Assembly (NCBI GenBank): GCA_900313475.1
Contig: OMRJ01000197.1
Span: 1-13,262, forward strand
DNA: 13,262 bases
Origin: an uncultured Eubacteriales bacterium
GTDB taxonomy: Bacteria; Bacillota; Clostridia; Oscillospirales; Acutalibacteraceae
Reading direction: 5' to 3'
Below the pieces are notes generated by a model. The model saw nothing but the letters and a program-made list of their open reading frames with translations. It did no database searches and was not told the origin of the DNA. Of this stretch, positions 1 through 5,540 are shown piece by piece. Positions within the stretch are counted from its first letter, which is position 1; every line of letters starts with the position of its first letter. A program made the position numbers and the translations under genes.

Positions 1-24
1 CAAAATCAAAGAAAGCTTTTTCAT
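1..24 (-). CDS. 5' end of an exported protein (partial)
   Basis: Only eight codons are inside the window, reading leftward from an ATG at 24: MKKLSLIL. A Met-Lys-Lys start followed by hydrophobic residues is how a signal peptide or lipoprotein leader begins, so the product is probably exported. Support comes mainly from upstream: a well-spaced promoter at 96..68 puts the transcript start about 35 nt before the ATG, and purine-rich GGAG and AGAG stretches lie between them, although neither is an ideal ribosome binding site. Function cannot be judged from eight residues. Confidence 0.5.
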
Positions 25-67
25 TTTACTCTGATTACTCCGAACGGTTTTTTTAGTTATGGAATAA

Positions 68-96
68 ATTATACAACAAACATTCCGTTTATTCAA
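68..96 (-). promoter_or_regulatory. Leftward sigma-A-type promoter for the partial gene at the left edge
   Basis: Reading leftward, a TTGAAT -35 box (96..91) and a perfect TATAAT -10 box (73..68) are separated by 17 bp. The predicted start is about 7 nt downstream, giving a short leader ahead of the ATG at 24. The -10 match and the spacing are ideal; the -35 matches 4 of 6 consensus bases. Confidence 0.6.
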
Positions 97-139
97 GCGT
101 TTTATTATTAACAATGTTTGTCGCTTTTTTTACGGCGCT

Positions 140-175
140 AAAAAACAAAAGCGGGAACGCCCGAAGCGTACCCGC
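140..175 (-). terminator. Leftward intrinsic terminator
   Basis: A GC-rich hairpin at 151-175 pairs GCGGG with CCCGC and ACGC with GCGT across one A/A mismatch, around a CCGAA loop. On the leftward strand it is followed directly by TTTTGTTTTT (150..140), the classic arrangement. It probably ends the transcript of the small protein gene at 355-627, leaving a ~180-nt untranslated tail, and separates it from the promoter at 96..68. The other strand has no T-run after the hairpin. Confidence 0.75.
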
Positions 176-354
176 CGAAAGTGTGATTTTGTTATGCGCT
201 TGAATATGCTCCGAGGTAAGCTTGATTCAGAACGGAAAAGCAGCTATGTTAAACAGAAAACACCTGCTTGTTCACAAGTTTATTTTGACTGATTACGGAG
301 TATATTTTTTCGTTTTTTTGCGATTCGATTTTTTGCTGTTTTCGAAAGTATAAT

Positions 355-627
355 TTATGCGCCCGTGATGGTGGAGAGCACTGTGGAAGTGCCGGAGGAA
401 GACAGAACATCAATAACACCCGTGACGAGCGAAGCAATGACGCTGCTGATGTCTGTAGCGCTGACACCGGTAAATATCGAGAGAATACCCGTTGCGATGT
501 TGCCGAGTCCCTCAAGCGACTTTGTGTCGCCGGAGCGAACAGTGGCGATTACCGCGTTAAAAGCGTTGTTAATGGCTTCCGAGTCAAAGCCGAGATTAGC
601 CAAAGTCTGAATTAAAGCCTGAAGCAT
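355..627 (-). CDS. Small hydrophobic hypothetical protein, 90 aa
   Basis: A 90-residue protein that I do not recognise. The start is the ATG at 627, because AGGAGT (640..635) lies 7 nt upstream of it; the in-frame GTG codons at 636 and 633 overlap that ribosome binding site. It contains no Cys, Trp, Tyr or His and only eight charged residues (net about -4). An N-terminal helix-like part (1-30) is followed by a short polar hinge with R31, D34, K36 and E39, then two Gly/Ser/Thr-rich hydrophobic stretches (about 40-56 and 60-76), ending in STITGA. There is no Lys-rich signal peptide start. It has its own extended -10 promoter and a distant terminator, so it is a single-gene unit. It could be a small membrane-associated protein or a self-assembling or bacteriocin-like peptide; these are guesses. 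The reading frame itself is well supported. Confidence 0.7.
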   Translation of the reverse strand: MLQALIQTLANLGFDSEAINNAFNAVIATVRSGDTKSLEGLGNIATGILSIFTGVSATDISSVIASLVTGVIDVLSSSGTSTVLSTITGA

Positions 628-653
628 TTTCACCACTCCTTATTTACACGTGA

Positions 654-662
654 ATTATATCA
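654..662 (-). promoter_or_regulatory. Extended -10 promoter for the 90-aa small protein gene
   Basis: Leftward the sequence reads TGATATAAT (662..654): a perfect TATAAT preceded by TG at the extended -10 position. No good -35 box lies 17 bp upstream, which is common for extended -10 promoters. The predicted start near 647 leaves a very short leader that still contains the AGGAGT ribosome binding site. Confidence 0.5.
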
Positions 663-700
663 TTGTTTTTTCGGCTTATTGTTCCGCTGTAGAAAATATC

Positions 701-723
701 AATAAAAATATTACGAAAATATT
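701..723 (-). terminator. Possible weak AT-only terminator after the permease gene
   Basis: AATATT at 718-723 and at 707-712 can pair around a 5-nt loop, followed leftward by TTTTATT. The stem is all A-T and therefore weak, but it lies within 50 nt of the stop codon of the permease gene and no better candidate exists before the next gene. Confidence 0.25.
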
Positions 724-749
724 GACAAACCGTAAAAATTCATATGAAA

Positions 750-2033
750 TCACCCGTTATTGTCGGTTTCTTCTGCCTCAGATACATTCATAGCTGTTAT
801 CTCATCCGGTTTTTCCGATTCGTTTTCGCCGCCGTCGCTGGGAGCGGAACCGCTCTGCCCGTCAGATGATGCCGCCGAAATATCTTTCTTTGTCTTAAAA
901 ATATGAATTATTCCCTCATCGTTAAGCTGTTTTATTACGATGACGGAAAACGGGAGAATAAAAAATCCGAGAATTCCGAGCGTTTTTGTGCCGATATACA
1001 TAGCGGTTATCGTCACTATCGGAGAAAGCCCCGCCTGTCCCGCGACAAGCTTCGGTTCGATGATCTGACGGACAACAAGAATTATCGCGTAAATTACGAG
1101 CAGTCCGATACCCATTGACACGGAGCCGTTTATAAAGCTGTAGATTGCCCACGGAATCAGCACCGTGCCTGTGCCGAGGACGGGCACGATGTCTATAATT
1201 GCTATCACGAGAGCGATCATGAAAATGTACGACGAATCGTAGATTTTCATGAATTTCAGCGTGTAGAGTCCTATGCAAAGCTCCGTTGTGGTTATAAGCA
1301 CGATGAGCGAATAAGCTTTCAGCATTTTGCGCAGTGAGCCGAAGACGACCGATTTTGTGTTGAATATTTTGCGGCGGACGTCGGGGGATACCTGACGCAG
1401 AATAAAATCGCGTATTTTTTCGTAGTCCGCACAGATAAACACGGTTGCAATTATCGTGATGAGTATGCTTATGAGTACCGACGGAAGCTGACCGACCGTC
1501 TTTTTGATAACTCCGCCGCCCTTTGAGAGGAGGCTTGACCAGTTAATGCCGATGGAATCGAGCGAAAAATCCGAAAAGCCGTTTTCCGTGAGATTGTCAA
1601 AGAATGCGGTGATGCTCTGCGTCGCAGCCGTGCGAAGCGAATCCGGAAGAAATCCGACAGCGTTCACGGCATAGGTTTTCAGAGTTTCGCATATCCCCGA
1701 TATATTGTGGAATTTCAGCTTTATAAATTCGATAAAGCCTTTTACCTGCTCCGCAATTTCCATGCCGAGCAGCATTATAAGCGTTACGATAACGCCGAGA
1801 ATAAGTATCACGAACAGTGCGCTGACCGGCGAACGCGGTATTTTCAGCTTTTTGTTGACAAACGTTATCGGACGGTGAAGCAGCATTGCGAAAATAAATG
1901 CGAAAATAAACGGCATCAGTATTCCCGCAAAGGTTCTGAATACGAGATAAAACGCCGCCATAATCATGATGACATATACGACATTAATTATCGCAGACAG
2001 TCTTTTTTGCGTTGTTGAACTTAATTCGTTCAT
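750..2033 (-). CDS. ytvI: YtvI-like AI-2E/PerM family integral membrane protein, 427 aa
   Basis: An AI-2E (PerM/UPF0118) family permease. Hydrophobic spans are visible at about 13-32, 36-53, 68-92, 184-201 and 240-258, with a C-terminal block between 268 and 368. The block DIVPVLGTGTVLIPWA (281-296) followed by RQIIEPKLV (322-330) is characteristic of the family and especially of the YtvI branch, named in Bacillus as a sporulation integral membrane protein. Family members are proposed exporters of small molecules; the substrate cannot be told here. An acidic, Ser/Gly-rich tail (about 384-427) is unusual and probably disordered. The ATG at 2033 is preceded by AGGAG about 10 nt upstream. It is divergent from the rpmH operon. 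Family assignment is confident; the sporulation role is inferred from similarity. Confidence 0.85.
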   Translation of the reverse strand: MNELSSTTQKRLSAIINVVYVIMIMAAFYLVFRTFAGILMPFIFAFIFAMLLHRPITFVNKKLKIPRSPVSALFVILILGVIVTLIMLLGMEIAEQVKGFIEFIKLKFHNISGICETLKTYAVNAVGFLPDSLRTAATQSITAFFDNLTENGFSDFSLDSIGINWSSLLSKGGGVIKKTVGQLPSVLISILITIIATVFICADYEKIRDFILRQVSPDVRRKIFNTKSVVFGSLRKMLKAYSLIVLITTTELCIGLYTLKFMKIYDSSYIFMIALVIAIIDIVPVLGTGTVLIPWAIYSFINGSVSMGIGLLVIYAIILVVRQIIEPKLVAGQAGLSPIVTITAMYIGTKTLGILGFFILPFSVIVIKQLNDEGIIHIFKTKKDISAASSDGQSGSAPSDGGENESEKPDEITAMNVSEAEETDNNG

Positions 2034-2072
2034 TGCTTTAAGGCTCCTTTTTTCCGAAGTGGTTACATCTCT

Positions 2073-2101
2073 ATTTTACACGTATTTGATAAATTATACA
2101 A
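2073..2101 (-). promoter_or_regulatory. Candidate leftward promoter for the YtvI-like gene
   Basis: Reading leftward, TTGTAT (2101..2096) and TAAAAT (2078..2073) are separated by 17 bp and lie about 40 nt before the ATG at 2033. The -10 box matches 5 of 6 consensus bases, the -35 box only 3 of 6, so this is a moderate candidate chosen by spacing and position. Confidence 0.4.
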
Positions 2102-2154
2102 TACCGTAAGATCTTAAAATATCTTTAATTCTTAAATTTTTTTGCATTTTGTTT

Positions 2155-2178
2155 AAAAAGAAGGGGAACGATCTCCCC
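2155..2178 (-). terminator. Leftward terminator-like hairpin upstream of the rpmH promoter
   Basis: GGGGA (2163-2167) and TCCCC (2174-2178) form a 5-bp stem with a 6-nt loop. Leftward it is followed by TTCTTTTT (2162..2155). No gene ends here, so it may stop stray leftward transcription from the rpmH promoter area before it reaches the permease gene. Confidence 0.4.
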
Positions 2179-2205
2179 GAAGTCATTGCCGCCGGAAAAA
2201 AACTG

Positions 2206-2235
2206 TTGACATATACCGTGCCTCTGTTATATAAT
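2206..2235 (+). promoter_or_regulatory. Consensus promoter of the rpmH-rnpA-yidD-yidC-jag operon
   Basis: A perfect TTGACA (2206-2211) and a perfect TATAAT (2230-2235) are separated by 18 bp. The predicted start near 2242 leaves a leader of about 98 nt before the rpmH ATG. A promoter this close to consensus fits the high expression expected for ribosomal protein L34. Confidence 0.8.
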
Positions 2236-2251
2236 GGGGAACTGTAGAAAT

Positions 2252-2272
2252 AGGGGCATTGCGCCTTTTTTT
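2252..2272 (+). promoter_or_regulatory. Small hairpin plus T7 tract in the rpmH leader (possible attenuator)
   Basis: Only ~10 nt into the predicted transcript, AGGGGC (2252-2257) can pair with GCGCCT (2261-2266) with one G/G mismatch and a 3-nt loop, followed by seven T residues (2266-2272). This is shaped like a weak intrinsic terminator inside the leader of the operon. The stem is short, so partial termination is the most that should be expected. Confidence 0.3.
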
Positions 2273-2339
2273 CGGGACGCGGCATGTTTTCTCTGTGCTT
2301 TTGCCGCAACAAAGATAAAATGAAATGGAGGGGTAACCG

Positions 2340-2474
2340 ATGAAAAGAACTTACCAGCCCAAAAAGCGTCAGCGCAAGATGGAGCACGGCTTCCGTAAGA
2401 GAATGTCTGACCGTAACGGACGCAAGGTTCTCGCCCGCCGCAGAGCAAAGGGCAGAAAGATGCTCACTTACTGA
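2340..2474 (+). CDS. rpmH: 50S ribosomal protein L34
   Basis: A 44-residue, strongly basic protein starting MKRTYQPKKRQRKMEHGFRK and ending KGRKMLTY, the typical size and motif pattern of bacterial L34, a component of the large ribosomal subunit. The ATG at 2340 is preceded by GGAGGGG with good spacing. It is the first gene of the operon and is followed 28 nt later by rnpA, the near-universal bacterial order. No anomalies were seen. Confidence 0.97.
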   Translation: MKRTYQPKKRQRKMEHGFRKRMSDRNGRKVLARRRAKGRKMLTY

Positions 2475-2502
2475 TTACCGATCCGAAAGGACAGGGTGAA
2501 AA

Positions 2503-2838
2503 TTGACCCATACCGTAACGCTTAAAAACAATTGCGATTTCCGCCGTGCCTACGGCAGAGGAAAGGTGTACACAAATCCTGCGCTGGTAACTTACATAGT
2601 CAGAAACCGCGCGGGAATTTGTCGTATGGGCATCACCACAGGCAAAAAGATCGGCAATGCGGTTCAGCGCAACCGAGCCCGCAGAGTCATCAGGGCGGCG
2701 GCAGAGATGCTGCCCGTGACAAAGGGAGGGTATGACATCGTGTTTGTTGCTCGAACAAAAACGGTGTACCGAAAAAGCACCGACATTTATGCGGTGATGA
2801 AAAAGCAGCTTGCTTCGGCAGGTGTTATTGATGCGTAA
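2503..2838 (+). CDS. rnpA: Ribonuclease P protein component
   Basis: The protein subunit of RNase P, which helps the catalytic RNA remove 5' leaders from pre-tRNAs. It is 111 residues, normal for the family. The signature RNR-type motif is seen as GKKIGNAVQRNRARRVIRAA (47-66), and GITTGKK and GGYDIVFVAR are also family-typical. The start is a TTG codon at 2503: purine-rich AAAGGACAGGGTG lies just upstream, no ATG occurs before the conserved region, and MTHTVTLKNNCDFRRAYGRG matches the usual N-terminus. Its last 8 nt overlap the yidD start, suggesting coupled translation. The TTG start may reduce its output relative to rpmH. Confidence 0.95.
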   Translation: MTHTVTLKNNCDFRRAYGRGKVYTNPALVTYIVRNRAGICRMGITTGKKIGNAVQRNRARRVIRAAAEMLPVTKGGYDIVFVARTKTVYRKSTDIYAVMKKQLASAGVIDA

Positions 2839-3103
2839 AGCGGCTCTCAAAATGATAGAATTCTATATGCGGCGCATATCCCCTCTTTTTCCCGCGCGCT
2901 GCAGATATTATCCAACCTGCTCGCAATACACCCACGAGGCCGTCGAGAGATACGGTTTTATTATCGGAGCTCTGCTCGGCGTTTTAAGATTGCTGCGATG
3001 CAATCCGCTTTGGCCCGGAGGACTTGATCCCGTCCCCGATTTTAAGCGGATAGATTACCTGAAAAAGAAAAAAAACCACGAAGATCCCGGAGGTTCCAAA
3101 TGA
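2831..3103 (+). CDS. yidD: Membrane protein insertion efficiency factor YidD
   Basis: A small membrane-associated protein thought to assist YidC in inserting proteins into the cytoplasmic membrane. From the ATG at 2831 it is 90 residues. The family block runs MIEFYMRRISPLFPARCRYY and then PTCSQY (28-33), with the conserved Cys residues C24, C30 and C57, and WPGGLDPVPD (61-70). An amphipathic N-terminal helix is expected. An in-frame TTG at 2810 would add seven residues, but AGGTG (2820-2824) is well placed for the ATG. It overlaps rnpA by 8 nt and yidC by an ATGA overlap, so all three are probably translationally coupled. The C-terminal KKKKNHEDPGGSK tail is basic and not part of the conserved core. 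Confidence 0.93.
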   Translation: MRKAALKMIEFYMRRISPLFPARCRYYPTCSQYTHEAVERYGFIIGALLGVLRLLRCNPLWPGGLDPVPDFKRIDYLKKKKNHEDPGGSK

Positions 3104-4089
3104 CGATATTGAGAGATTTTTTGGCTGTCCCGTTCGGGTGGGCACTCGGCGTATTTTATAACTTGACCGGAAACTATCTGCTTTCGCTCGTCATAATAAC
3201 GCTTGTGTTGAAGCTTTTGCTTCTCCCGCTCGGAATCAAACAGCAAAAGGGCGCAGCCAAACAGATGCGGCTTCAGGCAAAGGTCAACAAGATAAGAGCC
3301 AAATATGCCGGAGCCGGCAGAGAGGGTCAGATGAAGATCTCCGAGGAAACGCAGGAGCTTTACAGACGCGAGGGCTTCAATCCCGCAAGCGCGGGCTGTG
3401 CCCCCATGATTCTTCAGCTCGTTGTTATGATGGGGCTTTACGGCGCCATCTATTCGCCCATTTCAAAGGTGCTCATGTTTAAGGACGCGGTTATTGAGGA
3501 GCTTACGAGGGTGTATCTCGCTCTGCCCGGTCTTCCCGAAAACGCCGCCAAGGACACCTACAGAATGGAGCTTAACATTCTTAACCGTTTCAGCGACATT
3601 ATCCCCAATCTCGACACTTCTGTCGTGTCACAGGAGACAGTTGAAAAAATTCAGAGTTTTATCAGCCATTTTACAATTTTCGGCGTTAATCTTACCGAGC
3701 TGCCGAAAAACTTTAAGGGCAGAGACGATGCCGCAGCTCTCATCCTCATTCCCGTTCTGGCGGGTGTGTCGGCTATGCTTACCGCTGTCTACAGCTATGT
3801 AAAACAGCGCAAGACAAACCCCGAAACCGCAAAGAATCCCGCTATGGGCTGCATGATGCTGTTTTCCCCCGCATTGAGCGTTTATTTTGCATACTCGCTT
3901 CCCGCAGGCGTAGGATTTTACTGGATCATCTCCAATATTCTCGCGTTTATTCAGACTATAGCTCTTGCAGTTGCGATAAAACCCGAAAAGGTGATCGCAG
4001 GGCAGATGATAGATGAAACCGTTGAACGGCGTTCAAGAGAGGCAAGCATTAAAAAACGAGTTGCCTTTTCAAAAGAAAAGAAAGAATAA
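3100..4089 (+). CDS. yidC: Membrane protein insertase YidC/Oxa1 family
   Basis: The insertase that places membrane proteins into the cytoplasmic membrane with or after SecYEG. At 329 residues it is the short Gram-positive type without the large periplasmic domain. The first conserved span (about 27-44) runs into LPLGIKQQKG and a cytoplasmic basic coiled-coil-like hairpin (about 50-92), then a second span at about 102-120, a ~90-residue external loop, spans at 212-232 and 252-270, and a final one at 271-296. The conserved groove Arg of YidC/SpoIIIJ seems to be Lys38. No lipobox is seen, unlike Bacillus SpoIIIJ. The basic C-terminus (307-329) is typical for ribosome contact. Start: ATG at 3100 with GGAGG (3089-3093), overlapping yidD by 4 nt. 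Confidence 0.94.
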   Translation: MTILRDFLAVPFGWALGVFYNLTGNYLLSLVIITLVLKLLLLPLGIKQQKGAAKQMRLQAKVNKIRAKYAGAGREGQMKISEETQELYRREGFNPASAGCAPMILQLVVMMGLYGAIYSPISKVLMFKDAVIEELTRVYLALPGLPENAAKDTYRMELNILNRFSDIIPNLDTSVVSQETVEKIQSFISHFTIFGVNLTELPKNFKGRDDAAALILIPVLAGVSAMLTAVYSYVKQRKTNPETAKNPAMGCMMLFSPALSVYFAYSLPAGVGFYWIISNILAFIQTIALAVAIKPEKVIAGQMIDETVERRSREASIKKRVAFSKEKKE

Positions 4090-4125
4090 AAGCGAAACGG
4101 TTAACCAAAAGAAAGGACTTTCGCA

Positions 4126-5211
4126 ATGATAATCGAAAAAATCGGCACCGGTGCCACTATCGAAGAAGCATTTGAAGATGCGAAAACGCTTCTTGCGGCT
4201 CCCGAAGACGCAGAGCTGCATCAGGATATTCTCGAATATCCCAAAAAGAGGCTTTTCAGCAGAGTACCGGCTAAAATAAAAGTATGGTATGAAATTCCCG
4301 ACGCTCCCGCGCCCAAAGAGGTTCAGTTTGCTTCCGCACCCAAGGCGGAGGTCAAAAAGGCTGCTCCCGTTGTGAAAAAGAGCGCGCCTGCCGCAAAGAA
4401 GCCCGCGGTCTCCGAGCGAAAAGCCGCACCCGCTGCGGAGAAATCCGCTCCCGCCGCAAAATCCGCTCCCGCGGAAAAAGACGACGCTGAGACAGACGCT
4501 CCCGCAACAGAGACGCGTGTCCCGTTTGAAATCGGAGAAAACGATAACACCGCAAAGCTTCTCAGACTTATTATTACCGGAATGAACATTGAAAATTGTG
4601 AGATTTCCGGCGAAAAGGTTGAGGAAACAGGCGAAATTATCTACAATATATCGTGCGGTGACGCCGACGGTGCTCTTATAGGCAGACGCGGTGAAACGCT
4701 CGATTCTATTCAGTATATTCTCCGTCTTGCCGTTAACAGAGGTCTTGACGACGACAAGCACCGCAAGGTTTCCGTAAATGTCGGTAACTATCGCGAAAAG
4801 AGAAACGATAATCTTCGCGCACTTGCCGCAAAAAATGCGCGTCAGGTGCTTAAATACGGCAGAAACGCTGTTCTTGAACCAATGAACCCCTATGAGAGAA
4901 GAATTATTCACACCGCAATTCAGGGTATTGAAGGTGTAACCTCTCACTCGGTAGGCTCCGACGGCAGCCGCAAGGTTGTTATTTCGCTCGAAGAAGGCGT
5001 ACAACCCACGCATCCCTCACGCGGCGGCTACAACAACCGCGGCAGAGGCGGCTATAATAAGGGAGGCTACGGCAAGGGCGGCAGAGGAAACGGCAGAGGC
5101 GGTTATCAAAAGAGAGAACCGTATAAGCCCTCCGTTACGCGTGAGCCTCGCAAGGACACAGCCGGCAGCCTTTACGGCAGGATAGACATACCCTCAAAGA
5201 CAGAGGAATAA
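4126..5211 (+). CDS. khpB: RNA-binding protein Jag/KhpB with an RGG-like C-terminal tail
   Basis: A 361-residue single-stranded-nucleic-acid-binding protein of the Jag (SpoIIIJ-associated)/KhpB family, which works with KhpA in RNA binding and cell-division control in Gram-positives. Domains in order: Jag-N (1-57); a low-complexity Ala/Pro/Lys/Glu linker (58-130); a KH domain (about 138-220) with the GRRG loop at 186-189; an R3H domain (about 222-290) with ERRIIH at 257-262; and an extra tail rich in Gly, Arg, Tyr and Asn (299-329, with RGRGGY and GKGGRGNGRGGY) plus a polar end. The tail resembles eukaryotic RGG boxes and is unusual for Jag. The ATG at 4126 follows AAAGGA. It is the last gene of the rpmH operon, 36 nt after yidC and just before a terminator. 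Confidence 0.93.
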   Translation: MIIEKIGTGATIEEAFEDAKTLLAAPEDAELHQDILEYPKKRLFSRVPAKIKVWYEIPDAPAPKEVQFASAPKAEVKKAAPVVKKSAPAAKKPAVSERKAAPAAEKSAPAAKSAPAEKDDAETDAPATETRVPFEIGENDNTAKLLRLIITGMNIENCEISGEKVEETGEIIYNISCGDADGALIGRRGETLDSIQYILRLAVNRGLDDDKHRKVSVNVGNYREKRNDNLRALAAKNARQVLKYGRNAVLEPMNPYERRIIHTAIQGIEGVTSHSVGSDGSRKVVISLEEGVQPTHPSRGGYNNRGRGGYNKGGYGKGGRGNGRGGYQKREPYKPSVTREPRKDTAGSLYGRIDIPSKTEE

Positions 5212-5219
5212 AAAAATCG

Positions 5220-5255
5220 GCGTTCGTGAGGAAAACTCCTTTCGGGCGCTTTTTT
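5220..5255 (+). terminator. Intrinsic terminator of the rpmH-khpB operon
   Basis: Nine nt after the khpB stop codon, a 13-bp stem (5220-5232 with 5237-5249) closes on an AAAC loop, with one T/T mismatch and a few G-T pairs. It is followed by TTTTTT (5250-5255). Position and shape fit a rho-independent terminator. Confidence 0.75.
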
Positions 5256-5271
5256 CTGCGAAAAAACAGTT

Positions 5272-5381
5272 ACGGGGCAACGGAAAATTTGTTTTGCCGT
5301 TTATCCGTTCTTCACATTTTCCCTGCATTTAAAACCGGGCTGTCGTGTTTAGATGCAGAAAGCGTTTCTTTGAGAAGCTTT
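5272..5381. other. Cluster of inverted repeats in the gene-free stretch 5256-5540
   Basis: Between khpB and pepT lie several stem-loops in a row: GGCAA/TTGCC near 5275-5298; an 11-bp stem with one G-T pair (CTGCATTTAAA at 5323-5333 with 5348-5358); and directly after it AAAGC/GCTTT (5359-5363 with 5377-5381) with an inner TTCT/AGAA. A fourth hairpin at 5406-5461 is listed as a terminator. No coding region was found in 5256-5540. These may be remnants of a small mobile repeat, a 3'-end structure, or a small RNA; no clear promoter was found for the last option. Confidence 0.4.
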
Positions 5382-5405
5382 ACATATGATACGAGTTAAA
5401 AAAAT

Positions 5406-5463
5406 AAAGACTATATTTACAAAGCTGCCGATTATTATGCAGCATGTGAAATATAGTCTTTTT
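5406..5463. terminator. Probable bidirectional terminator between two convergent operons
   Basis: A perfect 13-bp inverted repeat (AAAGACTATATTT at 5406-5418 and its complement at 5449-5461) encloses a second stem GCTGC/GCAGC (5424-5428 with 5439-5443). Leftward it is followed by TTTATTTTTTT, a good T-run for ending the pepT transcript, which stops about 80 nt earlier. Rightward it is followed by TTTTTG, so it can back up the khpB terminator. Confidence 0.65.
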
Positions 5464-5540
5464 GTAAATTTTGTTTTGCGCTAAATGCGGGAGCGTCTTT
5501 TTACCGTTTGAAACAGACGGTCGATCGGTTCAAAATACTG

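Larger units (their letters stand above)
25..354. other. Gene-free stretch between the left-edge gene and the small protein gene
   Basis: This 330-bp stretch holds the promoter (68-96) and terminator (140-175) listed separately. The rest, 176-354, is AT-rich and would be the 3' untranslated tail of the small protein transcript. No open reading frame with a plausible start and ribosome binding site was found on either strand, and no tRNA-like or riboswitch-like consensus was recognised. Confidence 0.5.
2034..2339. other. Divergent intergenic region between the permease gene and rpmH
   Basis: This 306-bp region holds the control signals of two divergent units: a candidate leftward promoter (2073-2101), a leftward terminator-like hairpin (2155-2178), a consensus rightward promoter (2206-2235) and the rpmH leader (about 2242-2339). 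The leader also contains a perfect 6-bp inverted repeat GCGGCA/TGCCGC (2279-2284 and 2302-2307). No DnaA boxes were recognised, so there is no evidence for a replication origin although rpmH often lies near one. Confidence 0.6.

Noticed and set aside
2034..2339. Replication origin near rpmH
   Set aside because: No DnaA box sequences and no dnaA gene are seen; the region is explained by promoters and a leader.
4069..5013. 314-codon open frame on the minus strand opposite khpB
   Set aside because: It is the antisense of the well-supported khpB gene, has a low-complexity composition derived from the linker and Gly-rich tail, and lacks a ribosome binding site or family motifs.
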